A stretch of 64,000 bases of DNA from Aeriscardovia sp. (GCA_017413255.1 JAFPUC010000014.1:101419-165418), one strand, 5' to 3'. Counted from the stretch's first letter, positions 53,156 to 62,991 are shown. Notes: generated by a model not told the origin, from the sequence alone. Numbers and translations: made by a program.

Positions 53156-55033
53156 CTATCTGCGACCGAAGCAATAAGGATCAATCCAAAAATGGGCGTC
53201 AGGAGCGGTCCGGAGATGCGACACGGAGGCTACCGCCTCCCCAAGGGCATCGGCAAAGGGAGGAGAGACGAAGAGGACGCATAGGTATTCTCCCGATTTT
53301 GGAATTGGCATGGGGCCCATAATTTCAAATTCTCCCTTAGGCGCCTTTAAGGCCTTTAAAACCTCTTCTACAGACTTTTGCACTTCTTTTTCTGGGCCCC
53401 ATATATTTAGGGCGGTCCTAAAAGGAGGCATCCCCGCTTTTCTTTTTTCTTCTAGATCCCATGCCGGAAAAACATAGTTCCATCCTTCAAAGGAGGCAAG
53501 CAGTTCCTTTTGGCCCTCTCCTATGAGGATCACTTTTTCAGATGCGAGGCTGGAGGCCTCCATCCATGAATTTAATACTTTAGACTCTGCGTCCAAATTA
53601 AGGGAGAAAAAGGAAAGCCACGCATCCAAGATGGCCACCAAAGAATAGGGTTTTTGCTCAATGGATGAGGCTAAAGATACCTCGACATTTTTCAGATCTT
53701 TTTCCTTTAAAAGGCCCTTAAGTTCTTCTTTTACGTGTTCAGGACCCCTCTTAAGCGCAACAAGGCTGTGAGAGGAAATTGTCGCGCCACATTTAGAGCA
53801 AACCCACTCCTCTTGCCTTTTGCGGCACCGAGAACAAAAGACTTCTTTCCCCCTTGATTTTAAACTTCCTTTGCAGTCACACCTCATGAAAGCAGAACAT
53901 TTGGGGCAGAGGAAAAAAGTGATATCGCTTCCCGCGGGGCAGACCAAGAGGGATTTTTTACCCTCCTTCCCGTTTTTTCTAAGTTCTTCCACAAGAAGGC
54001 TTGGAAGATGGACAAATCGATCTCCCATTTCAAGCAGCTTGTCTCGGCTAAAGCATACGGGCCTTACAGGCGCGGGAGCTGAAGGAAAAATATGGAGGGC
54101 AGTTTTTTCTCTCAGCCATTTTTCCTGCTCTGCTGCATGGCAGTAGGACATGGAAATTCTAATCCCCCCCCTGTTTTTATGTCTTATCGATAGGACGTCT
54201 CTGACATTTGCATAGGGAGCCATCCCATCCGTAAATGCCTGTCCGAGGGCGTCTACATCCACCATAAGGCAAGGATCTTTCATCGGCAGGTACATCGCGC
54301 GCCTGGTGCCTAAAGCTAGGGCCCCTCCCTTGCAGCAGGAAAGAAAAGAGCTGTAGTTTTTGGCATTTCCCAGATTTGACCCCACAAAGACAGGATCTAG
54401 GCCATAGGCAGAAAACGCCTTTTTTGCCTGATCAAAAAAACGGTCGGATGGAAGGCAGGCGAGAAAGGAATAGCCCAACTTTTTAGAAAGGAGGCCTAGG
54501 AGGGCCAGGCATTCAAAAACATTTCCCCTTTTTTGGGCCAGATCCCAGACAAAACTTTGATCTTCAAAATTTGAAAGGGAAGAAGTGAGGCTGAAAAGGC
54601 CGGAGTAGAGCCCAGAAGCTTCCTTTAAGAGGTTGCAAAGCGCCTCCTCATTTTCCATGCTCCACTCTCGATCCCGCCTGGACTGGCTTTCTACATACTT
54701 TACCCTGGCCGCAAGAGCTAGATCCAGGATGTTTGAAAGCCTCCCGCCGAAAAACCTGGCTATGCTTTCCAAATCATTTATCTGTTTTTCGTCCAAAGCC
54801 GGAGAGGGAAAAATCTCATCTAAAGGCTTGAGATTTTGAAATTTGCTTTCTTTTAAGGGGAAGAGATCTAGGACAAGTCCTTCCATTCGGCGCTGTTTAA
54901 CATGGATGCGCACCCTTTTCCCCTTTTGAATTTCAGAAGAAAAAGAGAAGGGGACAAGGTAATCCAAAGCTGGGTAAGGAGAGGGCGCCGGCCTGAAGGG
55001 AAGAACCCTGGCAACGAGAAAAGCTTCGTGCAT
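53156..55033 (-). CDS. priA: primosomal protein N' (PriA) without helicase motifs
   Basis: A 625-residue replication-restart protein. The 3'BD-type DNA-binding N-terminus (VPFSFSSEIQKGKRVRIHVKQRRMEGLVLD) and the zinc-binding cysteine clusters FLCPKCSAFMRCDCKG, VFCSRCRKRQ and VCSKCG are present. The Walker A loop GxTGSGKT and DEAH box are not; the region reads VDVDALGQ instead. Actinobacterial PriA proteins are known to lack these motifs, so the protein probably binds forks without unwinding. Its ATG follows the metK stop codon directly (TAAATG). Confidence 0.88.
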   Translation of the reverse strand: MHEAFLVARVLPFRPAPSPYPALDYLVPFSFSSEIQKGKRVRIHVKQRRMEGLVLDLFPLKESKFQNLKPLDEIFPSPALDEKQINDLESIARFFGGRLSNILDLALAARVKYVESQSRRDREWSMENEEALCNLLKEASGLYSGLFSLTSSLSNFEDQSFVWDLAQKRGNVFECLALLGLLSKKLGYSFLACLPSDRFFDQAKKAFSAYGLDPVFVGSNLGNAKNYSSFLSCCKGGALALGTRRAMYLPMKDPCLMVDVDALGQAFTDGMAPYANVRDVLSIRHKNRGGIRISMSYCHAAEQEKWLREKTALHIFPSAPAPVRPVCFSRDKLLEMGDRFVHLPSLLVEELRKNGKEGKKSLLVCPAGSDITFFLCPKCSAFMRCDCKGSLKSRGKEVFCSRCRKRQEEWVCSKCGATISSHSLVALKRGPEHVKEELKGLLKEKDLKNVEVSLASSIEQKPYSLVAILDAWLSFFSLNLDAESKVLNSWMEASSLASEKVILIGEGQKELLASFEGWNYVFPAWDLEEKRKAGMPPFRTALNIWGPEKEVQKSVEEVLKALKAPKGEFEIMGPMPIPKSGEYLCVLFVSPPFADALGEAVASVSHLRTAPDAHFWIDPYCFGRR

Positions 55034-56215
55034 TTAGCCTAAAAGCAGGTTTCTTAACTTGGAAGCCCGGTCTGTTCTTTCCCAGGTAAAAAGTTCTTCT
55101 TCCCTACCAAAATGGCCGTAACAGGCTGTAGGAGAATAAATCGGCCTTAGAAGATTCAAGTCTCTTATGATAATTCCCGGTCTAAGGTCAAAAGTTTCTC
55201 TTACGGCTTCGACTATGCGTTCTAAAGAAAGGCCGGGGACTTGAGTTCCAAAGGTCTCAATATCTAGGGCAACGGGCTCAGCTCTGCCTATGGCGTAGGC
55301 TATTTGCACTTCCGCCCTTTTTACCGCCCCGGAGGCCACAAGATTCTTAGCCACCCACCTGGCTGCGTAAGCTCCGGATCTGTCGACCTTGGAAGGATCT
55401 TTTCCGGAAAAAGCTCCGCCTCCACTCCTTCCGGCATTTCCATAGGCATCTACTATGATCTTGCGTCCAGTAAGTCCCGTATCTGCAGCCGGACCTCCCA
55501 AAATAAAAGATCCGGAGGGATTGAAGATAAAGTTAAAAGAAGATGCGTCGACTTCAGGCGCCCATTCATTCAGTATGGGCTTAACCACTTCTTCTTTTAT
55601 CCTTTCTGACAGCTCTTCCAGATTGGATTTGGGGTCATGTTGGGCGGAAATAAGGACAGTGTTAATCCTTTTTGGCTTAAAACCTTCATAATCTACCGTG
55701 ACTTGAGATTTGCCGTCTGGCCTAAGGAGGGGGAACACCCCCTGTTTTCTCAGATCCGAAAGCCTCATAGTCAGCCGGTTTGCCAAAGTGATTGGAAGGG
55801 GCATGAGTACCTTAGTTTCGTCACATGCAAATCCGAAGACTACGCCCTGGTCTCCTGCGCCCTGTTCCTCTTGCCTTCCGCCCCTTCTCACGCTTTCATC
55901 TATTTCCGGACTTTGCGAAGTGATGGATACCATAACCCCGCAGCTTTGCCAGTCAAGGCCTATGGAAGAATCGGTATATCCGACTTCTCTTACGGTGTTT
56001 CTAACTACCTTTTGAACATCGCAGTAGCCTCTTGAGTTCACTTCGCCGCACACCATAAACATTCCTTTGCAGGCTACGGTCTCTACGGCCACGTGGCTGG
56101 ATGGATCCTGGAACAAAAGGTCGTCTAAAACGCTATCGGAAATTTTATCGCAGAGCTTGTCTGGATGGCCTTCCGTTACGGATTCAGCGCTCAAAGGGTG
56201 AAGGCTACTCGTCAA
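55034..56215 (-). CDS. metK: S-adenosylmethionine synthetase
   Basis: Makes SAM from methionine and ATP; 393 residues. Motifs are [28 protein letters not shown] and [22 protein letters not shown] with the phosphate-binding loop. The TTG start at 56215 lies inside the end of rpoZ (11-base overlap) with AGAGGA nearby. It is coupled to rpoZ upstream and to priA downstream. No SAM riboswitch is seen. Confidence 0.95.
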   Translation of the reverse strand: MTSSLHPLSAESVTEGHPDKLCDKISDSVLDDLLFQDPSSHVAVETVACKGMFMVCGEVNSRGYCDVQKVVRNTVREVGYTDSSIGLDWQSCGVMVSITSQSPEIDESVRRGGRQEEQGAGDQGVVFGFACDETKVLMPLPITLANRLTMRLSDLRKQGVFPLLRPDGKSQVTVDYEGFKPKRINTVLISAQHDPKSNLEELSERIKEEVVKPILNEWAPEVDASSFNFIFNPSGSFILGGPAADTGLTGRKIIVDAYGNAGRSGGGAFSGKDPSKVDRSGAYAARWVAKNLVASGAVKRAEVQIAYAIGRAEPVALDIETFGTQVPGLSLERIVEAVRETFDLRPGIIIRDLNLLRPIYSPTACYGHFGREEELFTWERTDRASKLRNLLLG

Positions 56216-56627
56216 TATCCTCTTCCCCTTCCCCCTCTTCTTCTCTCTCTTCTTCCTCTTCGTCTATGTCGTCTCCTCCGTCGTCAGAATCCACCAGATC
56301 TTGGGCGGAGAGGGAGATTGAATCATTTATTACCTTGGATCCGGCGTGTGAGTCGGTATTGTCTTCAGAGCCCAGTTTGCCCTCTATGAGGCCTTCATTT
56401 ATCTCCCTGAAAGCGATGCTGAGGGGCTGCTCATTATTGACGTAGGGTACGAGAGGGCCTACGTTCTTTAACACTCCCTCTTTAATCTGTAAAAAGTAGT
56501 CATTTATCTGTTTTGCCCTTTTTGCTCCAAATATCAAAAGGGCGTACTTTGAATCTGCGTGATTCATGAGCTCGTGAAGGGGAGGCTTGGTGAGGCCTTC
56601 GGGCTGCGGAGATGTGCCTAGCGTCAT
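56205..56627 (-). CDS. rpoZ: RNA polymerase omega subunit
   Basis: Omega helps assemble beta-prime into RNA polymerase. It has 140 residues: the [20 protein letters not shown] helix typical of omega at about 27-46, then [15 protein letters not shown]. The C-terminal third is a long acidic tail ([19 protein letters not shown]). GGAAAGGA precedes the ATG. Gene order gmk-rpoZ-metK is typical of actinobacteria. Confidence 0.93.
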   Translation of the reverse strand: MTLGTSPQPEGLTKPPLHELMNHADSKYALLIFGAKRAKQINDYFLQIKEGVLKNVGPLVPYVNNEQPLSIAFREINEGLIEGKLGSEDNTDSHAGSKVINDSISLSAQDLVDSDDGGDDIDEEEEEREEEGEGEEDIDE

Positions 56628-56641
56628 AAGGAATTCCTTTC

Positions 56642-57208
56642 CTAATACAGATTTTTCATCAGGTCCCAGAGGGCAGAAGATGCCCTCTCTACTTCATCAT
56701 TTACTATCAGAGCATCGAATTCGCCCTCGTGGGCCATTTCTTCTTTAGCTGTCTTAAGCCTTCTAGCTTTCTGCTCGGGGCTTTCAGTGTCGCGAAGATT
56801 TAGCCTGTAAACCAGAGAATCGAAACTTGGGGGGGCGAGGAATACCGAAAATACCTTAATGCCCAATTCCTTTGCCCTCTTGGCCACGCTTCTAGCTCCC
56901 TGAAGATCAATTTCCAGCAGCGTGGGTATCTGCTTGCGAATATGATCCAAAACAGGCTGTAAGGGTGTTCCATAATGGGCCAGCCCGTGTACGACGGCCG
57001 TTTCCAAAAAAAGGCCCTGCTTTTCCCGGTTTAAGAATTCTTCTTCGGAAATAAACCAGTAGTCACGCCCGTTTTCTTCTCCGGCTCTCGGAGCTCTGGT
57101 AGTCGCCGATGTGCTCACCCAGATTTCCGGATGCTTTTCCAAAAGAGCCTTTTGCACGGTTCCCTTGCCGACGGCGGTGGGACCGCTAAGGACTACAAGA
57201 GGCATCAT
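56642..57208 (-). CDS. gmk: guanylate kinase
   Basis: Phosphorylates GMP to GDP, 188 residues. The P-loop reads [11 protein letters not shown]. The GMP-binding segment [23 protein letters not shown] is present. The lid and C-terminal core are standard, including [15 protein letters not shown]. It begins ATGATG at the tyrS stop (ATGA overlap), so the housekeeping gmk is now coupled to the tyrS/decarboxylase cassette upstream. Confidence 0.95.
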   Translation of the reverse strand: MMPLVVLSGPTAVGKGTVQKALLEKHPEIWVSTSATTRAPRAGEENGRDYWFISEEEFLNREKQGLFLETAVVHGLAHYGTPLQPVLDHIRKQIPTLLEIDLQGARSVAKRAKELGIKVFSVFLAPPSFDSLVYRLNLRDTESPEQKARRLKTAKEEMAHEGEFDALIVNDEVERASSALWDLMKNLY

Positions 57209-58452
57209 CGATCTACTCTGGCCAGTGTATAGTTCTTTTTTCCCTTGCGAATGAGGACGAAGCGTCCCTCAAAACTGCAAGAAGGATCCACTACGGCTTC
57301 CAGACTGTCTTCGACTTTTCCGTTTATCGACACCGCCCTTGAAGAAACATCCTCTCTGGCCTGCCTCCTGCTTTTTTCAATTCCCGTTTCCACAAGCAAG
57401 TCCACAATATTTTTGGGATCTGCGCTTATGGAGACAGAAGGAGCCGAACCAAAAGCTTCCTCTATCTCTCCTGCGCTTAAGGAGGAGACGTCTCCCTTGA
57501 AAAGGAGGGAGGAAATTTTCTGGGCCCTCTCGGCCTCTTTCTTGCCGTGCACAAACTCCGTCACTTCATAGGCCAGAGCCTTTTGGGCAAGCCGGAGGTT
57601 AGGCCTCTCTTCGGTTTCTTTGGCCAGATTTTCAATTTCTTCCCTGGAGAGGAAAGTGAAGTACTTTAAGTATTTGACTACATCCCTGTCGTCGGTATTT
57701 ATCCAGAACTGATAGAAATCATAAGGGCTGGTCATTTTGGGGTTAAGCCATACAGCTCCCCCGGCTGACTTTCCAAATTTTGTCCCGTCGGCTTTTAGAA
57801 GAAGGGGAATGGTGAGGCCGAAAACTTCCGCCTTTGAATACTTATGGCGTATAAGGTCTATCCCATCGGTCAGGTTTCCCCACTGATCGGCTCCTCCAAT
57901 TTGAAGCGTCACCCCTTCATCTTCAAAGAGATGGAGAAAATCTATTGCCTGCAAGATTTGGTAGCTAAACTCCGTAAAGGAAATCCCCCCCTCTATTCTG
58001 GAAGAGACGCTTTCTTTGCTCAGCATGGAATTGACGGAAAAGTTTTTTCCAAAGTCGCGCAGAAAATCTATCAGGTTTAATTTTGAAAGCCAGGAATAGT
58101 TATCCACTATCTTGAACTCAGGCCCAAAAATCTTTTCCATCTGTTCTGTCAGGCTCTTTTTATTCGCCTCTACCTGCTCGACGCTTTGAAGCACCCTTTC
58201 AGTGCTCCTGCCGCTTGGATCTCCTATGGCTCCTGTAGCTCCCCCAATAAGGATTAGGGGATGATAACCATACATTTGGAACCTTTTGAGAACAATGAAG
58301 GGAATAAGGTGGCCTATATGCAGGGAGGATCCCGTAGGATCGGTTCCGCAGTAAAGCGAAAGCTTGCCCTTTTCAAGGGCTGCCTTCAACCCTTCAGGAT
58401 CGGTCTGCTGGTTTATCAGGCCTCGCCATTGCAAATCTTGCAGAATATCCAT
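57205..58452 (-). CDS. tyrS: tyrosyl-tRNA synthetase, Firmicutes-like
   Basis: Class I tRNA synthetase for tyrosine, 415 residues. HIGH motif in YCGTDPTGSSLHIGHLIP (about 33-50), KMSKS-equivalent KFGKS, and a C-terminal S4 domain. The sequences NQQTDPEGLK, CGTDPTGSSLHIGH and VNSMLSKESV read like bacillar/lactobacillar TyrS rather than the actinobacterial CGFDPTAPSLHLGN form. It lies 6 bases after a tyrosine decarboxylase. This could be the only tyrS or a second copy; the window cannot tell. Confidence 0.92.
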   Translation of the reverse strand: MDILQDLQWRGLINQQTDPEGLKAALEKGKLSLYCGTDPTGSSLHIGHLIPFIVLKRFQMYGYHPLILIGGATGAIGDPSGRSTERVLQSVEQVEANKKSLTEQMEKIFGPEFKIVDNYSWLSKLNLIDFLRDFGKNFSVNSMLSKESVSSRIEGGISFTEFSYQILQAIDFLHLFEDEGVTLQIGGADQWGNLTDGIDLIRHKYSKAEVFGLTIPLLLKADGTKFGKSAGGAVWLNPKMTSPYDFYQFWINTDDRDVVKYLKYFTFLSREEIENLAKETEERPNLRLAQKALAYEVTEFVHGKKEAERAQKISSLLFKGDVSSLSAGEIEEAFGSAPSVSISADPKNIVDLLVETGIEKSRRQAREDVSSRAVSINGKVEDSLEAVVDPSCSFEGRFVLIRKGKKNYTLARVDR

Positions 58453-58458
58453 CTTTAT

Positions 58459-60300
58459 TTACTTTTCATTCTTTAGGCAGGGCTTAAGTACTTTTTTGAT
58501 AGCTTCCTTGAGTTTTACCTCATAGGAGGCAAAAGATTGGGCATCGTACATCATCAAATTCATGGTCGATGCCCTCAAGGTGGTAAGGTGCGAAGAAGAA
58601 TCCCATGGGGAAGTAATGCCAATCTTCCTTATGAAGTCTAAGCAACTGTCTCCATATTCCCCTTTAGCAAAGTCAGTGTGGCTGGTCAAAATGGGTTTGA
58701 GATAAGGCATGCCAGAATAAATGGAAGTTTGAATGAAGAAGTTCTGGTTAAGTTCATTCATGACCTTTAGATCGGTATTCCCCTCCACATTAAATACCCA
58801 GTCGACCATATTGAAGTCCGGATAGTAGATGGTGTGGGACTTTATCTTTTTCCCTTCTACTTCCACTTCGAGTTCAGACATGAACTTGTAGAAGTTCCTC
58901 GCCCCTTCCATGGAACGGCCGATGATTCTTCCGTAACCTGTGATGTTTAGCGGAAGCACTCTGTGAGCCGCCCATACCGCAGCTGCTGCCGCTCCGGCCT
59001 TGGATCCTTCCAAGATGTAGGGTCCGATTTGGACAGGGGGATCTATGGTCTTGTCGAAAACGTAGGAAGCGAAATAGGAAATTGCGTTCCTCATCCTTTC
59101 GTCCCTTATGACTATGCCGCCTGCGGTGTAGGGGACGTATCCCATCTTATGGGGATCTACCGTTATTGAATCCACTTCTGAAAGTGCCTTGAGAGATTCG
59201 TAATCATCTTTTGAAATGGTGTTGGACAAATCCTGGAAGACCTTATTTTCCCTGAGCTCGTGCTCGAGATCGGCATAGGGGATGACGTCATAGTTGGAGT
59301 CTAGGATTATGGACCTGGCATACCCGCCGTAGGCGCAGTCGGCATGCAGGTAGAAGTTAATTCCCTTCTTTGCAAAGCTCTTGCGGAGGGCGCAGATCTT
59401 GTCAATGTGGTCTATTGCGCCTTCCTCGGTAGTGCCTACAACTCCCACTACTCCCAGTATCGGCATCTTTTGGGCGGAAAGATCTTCTATTGTCTTTTCC
59501 AAAACGTCTATCTTCATCCTGTAGTGATCATCTACGGGAATCATGATGACCTGGTCGATTCCCACGCCGGTTATATCGGCAGCCTTAAGCCAGCTGTAAT
59601 GCTTGGTGGCCGGAATAATCCATTTGCCCAGGTCCTCTATCCTCTTGCCGCTCCTGGCCGATTTCCTCTTGACCAGATCCAGATCCACTTCGCTTAGGCT
59701 GGACATGAGATCGATTATTTTCTCTATAGGCATGTTCAAGAGTTCCCAGTCGCTCTTTCCGGCCACGAGTTCAGGCTTTACTTCCTTCATTGCAAGAGGA
59801 AGACTCTTTACATTCCTTGCATACCAAAGGGCTTCGAGATTAGCTATGGAGCCGTCTGCGCAAATATGTCCCCAGCCGTTGGGGAAGCTAAAGAGCTTGG
59901 CAAAATCTCTTCCCACTTCTTCCTCGAGAAGGGAAGCGGCAGGAGATCCTTCGTAGGAAACATTGTTTTCGTTCCACAGCATTCCGAAATAGTACCCAAG
60001 CAAGGCTGGAATGAGGGTTTCGGAGTTCATGTGGCCCCAGTACCTGGCCGACTCCCACGGCACTGAGTCTTTTCTCATCCTCACCGACAGCTCTTCCATG
60101 ACAGTCTTAAGCCTTTGGACTGTCTGCTGGAAAACAGGGGAGGCCTGCTCGGTGGGAGAAATAAGGGGAGGGTCTTGCGGCATGTAGTTTTGCCTCCAAC
60201 CCAGATGCTCGTCTATCAAATGGCTCAGGAGAGACTTAAAAAGCTCCCCGTTTTCGGATTTGCCTCCGATAAGCAACGCGTTTACGTCGATTTCCTCCAT
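58459..60300 (-). CDS. tdc: tyrosine decarboxylase (group II PLP)
   Basis: Converts tyrosine to tyramine plus CO2, using up a proton; 613 residues from ATG 60300 behind AAGGAG. From memory the enterococcal and lactobacillar tyrosine decarboxylase shares long stretches: LGWRQNYMPQD, RYWGHMNSETL, PELVAGKSDWELLNMP and ILEGSKAGA. PLP Lys is 385 in DPHKMGYVPY. HADCAYGGY replaces the usual HVDAAYGG. It lies between an antiporter and tyrS. Glutamate decarboxylase is less likely on length and sequence. Confidence 0.9.
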   Translation of the reverse strand: MEEIDVNALLIGGKSENGELFKSLLSHLIDEHLGWRQNYMPQDPPLISPTEQASPVFQQTVQRLKTVMEELSVRMRKDSVPWESARYWGHMNSETLIPALLGYYFGMLWNENNVSYEGSPAASLLEEEVGRDFAKLFSFPNGWGHICADGSIANLEALWYARNVKSLPLAMKEVKPELVAGKSDWELLNMPIEKIIDLMSSLSEVDLDLVKRKSARSGKRIEDLGKWIIPATKHYSWLKAADITGVGIDQVIMIPVDDHYRMKIDVLEKTIEDLSAQKMPILGVVGVVGTTEEGAIDHIDKICALRKSFAKKGINFYLHADCAYGGYARSIILDSNYDVIPYADLEHELRENKVFQDLSNTISKDDYESLKALSEVDSITVDPHKMGYVPYTAGGIVIRDERMRNAISYFASYVFDKTIDPPVQIGPYILEGSKAGAAAAAVWAAHRVLPLNITGYGRIIGRSMEGARNFYKFMSELEVEVEGKKIKSHTIYYPDFNMVDWVFNVEGNTDLKVMNELNQNFFIQTSIYSGMPYLKPILTSHTDFAKGEYGDSCLDFIRKIGITSPWDSSSHLTTLRASTMNLMMYDAQSFASYEVKLKEAIKKVLKPCLKNEK

Positions 60301-60302
60301 TA

Positions 60303-61823
60303 TCAACTCCTTAATTGATCCTCAGGTTCCATCGAATCTTGAACTATGTCGCTTTCATCTCCCATTCCACGCACCAGGCTCGGGCGCAGCTGGACGGCGG
60401 GGATGACTCTGTGTTCCCTAGCGTAGTTTTGCAGATATTTCTGTGCCGTAAGGGCCCAGCGATCCCTGCGGAAGTGGTGAAGAATAAGCGGGAAGACGGC
60501 AAAGATTAAAGTGAAGACTATCATCACTACAGCGCTTGCCCTTGAACTTGCAGCTATTGCCGTGACAGCTATGAATATGAGGCCAGACCAAAGGAAGATA
60601 GCCCACATCCATGCCAGGCCGTTTCCTTTCTTTCCGATCCTGTAGGGACGCTTTAATTCTTTAGCTTCATATCTAAGTCGTATGAAGGCTATGGCAATAA
60701 GAGTATAAACCACTACGTAAAACATGGTGGTGGTATTGGTCATGAGCATGAAGATCTGGTTTACATCCGGAAGGGCGTAAAGCAGGGCGAAGAGAGTGAT
60801 AAGGCTGGCCTGGGCGATCAGGACGGGCTTAGAGACGCCCAGATCATTGTGCTTGTAGAAGCGCCATGAAGAAGGAACCAAGCCCTCGTTTGCAACCTGG
60901 ATCATGGTCTGGCTAGGGCCGGTGACCCATCCGGAGAGGGCTACGAGCACGCCTATAAAGCTCATGCAGCTGAAAACGTTATTAAGCCACTGAGGCCAGC
61001 CCAGTATCTCGCAGAACAGCACTATAGGCTGAGAAATATTGGCGAGCTGGATGTTGCTGGAAGTGACGACGTTTGCCATAAGGAAAGCGTCTATTATGTT
61101 CATCAGCACAACGGCTATCAGAGCTATCATGAGGCCTTTGGCGAAGTTCTTCGTAGAGTTCTTAATCCTGGGAATATAAACGCCCAGGGTGGAAATACCG
61201 CAGAAGATGAAGGCGATGGAAGCCACGTACTGGAGGCTATCCCCCTGGGGCAAAAGCTGCTGCCAGTGGAAAGTTCCCAGTACCATTCCGGGCTTAATGC
61301 CGGTCTTAATCATGGCTCCGAGGCCCAAAACCAGCATAAAGACGACCGGAATGTAAATACCCAGCCATGTGCCGATATCGCCGCCGATTTTGGCCATATC
61401 AAACTTAAGGTTGAGGAGGGTTACGAACCAGTAGATGACTATGATGCTGCACATCACAAACCAGTGGTTGTTGCCGAGGGAGATGTTACTTATGGTGTTT
61501 CCAAACAGCGGTCCCAACGGAGCTGCCACCATAACCATGCCTGGAAACATCTGGGCCCATAAAAGCCAGGCCACAACAAATGCCCATTTATCGCTTAACC
61601 CCCTGCGCACCCATCGCTGAGGTCCGCCTTCGCCTGGCAGCATGGCTCCAAGCTCTCCACATATCAACGCCAAAGGCAAGGCGAAAAACACCACGGAGAT
61701 GATCATGTATATGATCATCTGCCATCCCGTGGCAGCCAATTGTGGGATGCTTCGCACGGAGGCTATAAGAGCCATAGCTATACCTACAAAGGTACTCAGA
61801 GAGATTTTAATCTGATCGCTCAT
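60303..61823 (-). CDS. APC-family amino-acid antiporter (probable tyrosine/tyramine)
   Basis: A 506-residue membrane transporter with about 12 helices of the amino acid-polyamine-cation superfamily, close to the glutamate/GABA and TyrP antiporters. N-terminal ATGWQMIIYMIISVVFFALP, GPQRWVRRGLSDKWAF, and a Pro/Gly-rich TGPSQTMIQVANEGLVP loop. It overlaps the decarboxylase leader and ends 3 bases before its ATG. Position implies tyrosine-in/tyramine-out exchange. The substrate is inferred from context only. Confidence 0.85.
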   Translation of the reverse strand: MSDQIKISLSTFVGIAMALIASVRSIPQLAATGWQMIIYMIISVVFFALPLALICGELGAMLPGEGGPQRWVRRGLSDKWAFVVAWLLWAQMFPGMVMVAAPLGPLFGNTISNISLGNNHWFVMCSIIVIYWFVTLLNLKFDMAKIGGDIGTWLGIYIPVVFMLVLGLGAMIKTGIKPGMVLGTFHWQQLLPQGDSLQYVASIAFIFCGISTLGVYIPRIKNSTKNFAKGLMIALIAVVLMNIIDAFLMANVVTSSNIQLANISQPIVLFCEILGWPQWLNNVFSCMSFIGVLVALSGWVTGPSQTMIQVANEGLVPSSWRFYKHNDLGVSKPVLIAQASLITLFALLYALPDVNQIFMLMTNTTTMFYVVVYTLIAIAFIRLRYEAKELKRPYRIGKKGNGLAWMWAIFLWSGLIFIAVTAIAASSRASAVVMIVFTLIFAVFPLILHHFRRDRWALTAQKYLQNYAREHRVIPAVQLRPSLVRGMGDESDIVQDSMEPEDQLRS

Positions 61824-61929
61824 GCTTTACTCTTTTTCTTACTTGCGGGAACCGGGATTGTGAGGTCCCTGGGCGCAAAAACCTTCCTGAATTGTGACGG
61901 TTTAAGGCAACTGCGCACCAAAACTCTCG

Positions 61930-61935
61930 ATTATA
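61930..61935 (-). promoter_or_regulatory. candidate -10 box of the antiporter/decarboxylase cassette
   Basis: On the minus strand GTATAAT overlaps the nusB stop codon (AAGGTATAA), giving a leader of about 100 bases before the antiporter ATG. No clear -35. The leader holds a weak stem but no T-box features such as a GGTGGNACC-like sequence. Confidence 0.45.
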
Positions 61936-62386
61936 CCTTCAATTCTATACTTTTTGGCCCTTCGTCCTTATCTCCCCTGTTTCTTCCGGAAGCTGCACAC
62001 AAAACGCCGTATATAAAGTTCGCACTTTTGCTATCACAATAGATTTTCGCGAGCTTTACAGATTCGTTTATATACGCCCCAGTAGATCCGGGCTGGCCGT
62101 AAAGACACTCCCATACTCCCATACGCAGGATATTCCTATCTACCACCCCCATTCTCTCTAACTTCCATGTAGAGTTGGAGCGGATAATCCTGTCTATCTC
62201 TTCCTTATGGGCTGCCACGCCCTCTGCTATTTCTTTTGCATATTCAGGCAGAACTCTAAGATCTGTAACCACTCCTTCTTCCTGAATCTGCAGCCTTTCC
62301 CGAAGGGCGTCTTCAATACTTTCATCTCTCTCATCGGCCTCATAAAGAACGCTGAGAGCCTCCATTCTGGCGGCAAATCTCGACAT
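61931..62386 (-). CDS. nusB: transcription antitermination protein NusB
   Basis: A 151-residue all-helical protein that with NusE binds BoxA of rRNA transcripts. Seen are SRFAARMEALSVLYEADE at the start, MGVVDRNILRMGVWECLY and VKLAKIYCDSKSANFIYGVLCA near the end. The ATG comes 3 bases after the efp stop with AGGGA upstream. In related genomes carA/pyr genes follow; here the amino-acid antiporter does. Confidence 0.93.
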   Translation of the reverse strand: MSRFAARMEALSVLYEADERDESIEDALRERLQIQEEGVVTDLRVLPEYAKEIAEGVAAHKEEIDRIIRSNSTWKLERMGVVDRNILRMGVWECLYGQPGSTGAYINESVKLAKIYCDSKSANFIYGVLCAASGRNRGDKDEGPKSIELKV

Positions 62387-62389
62387 TCC

Positions 62390-62950
62390 TTATTCCCTGC
62401 TCAGGTAAGATCCGTCCCTGGTATCGACCTTTATTTTTTCTCCCTCATTTATGAAGAGGGGTACTTGTATCTCAGCTCCCGTCTCCAGAGTGGCAGGCTT
62501 ATTTCCGGCACTGCTTCTATTGCCCTGAAGGCCGGGCTCGGTGTGTGCAACTTCCAGCACCACCGAAGCCGGAAGTTGCACAGCTATAGGGTTTCCTTCA
62601 AAGAAGCTGACCATGCAGTCGGTTCCTTCTACCAGGTACTTTATCTGGTCTCCCAGCAGCTCTTCGGGAATGGCAACCTGATCGTAGGAGGAAGTATCCA
62701 TGAACATCAGGTTGGATCCATCTTTATAGCTGTACTGAAGGTTGCGGTTGTCGAGAGTGGCAAAGTCCATCTTCACTCCGGCGTTGAAAGTGCGCTCCAC
62801 CTGTTTTCCGCTTAGAACGTCCTTTATGGTGGTCCTTACGAAGGCAGGCCCCTTTCCGGGCTTTACGTGCTGGAATTTCACCACCCTCCAAAGCCTACCG
62901 TCGATGTTAAGAATCGATCCGTTTTCAATATCATTTGTAGTCTGTGCCAT
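62390..62950 (-). CDS. efp: elongation factor P
   Basis: A 186-residue factor that relieves ribosome stalling at polyproline. The exposed loop is KPGKGPAF with the conserved Lys at about residue 33; the PGKGP form is the actinobacterial type that works without lysine modification. KOW-like N-domain and two OB-domains are complete (residues 65-186, ending GSYLSRE). GAAGGA precedes the ATG. It is co-transcribed with nusB. Confidence 0.96.
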   Translation of the reverse strand: MAQTTNDIENGSILNIDGRLWRVVKFQHVKPGKGPAFVRTTIKDVLSGKQVERTFNAGVKMDFATLDNRNLQYSYKDGSNLMFMDTSSYDQVAIPEELLGDQIKYLVEGTDCMVSFFEGNPIAVQLPASVVLEVAHTEPGLQGNRSSAGNKPATLETGAEIQVPLFINEGEKIKVDTRDGSYLSRE

Positions 62951-62991
62951 TAAAAGTCCTTCACAGCAATCAGTAAATTTAAACCTTTAAC

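Noticed and set aside
61824..61930. T-box riboswitch ahead of the tyrosine cassette
   Set aside because: The leader is only about 100 bases and shows neither the T-box sequence nor an antiterminator/terminator pair.
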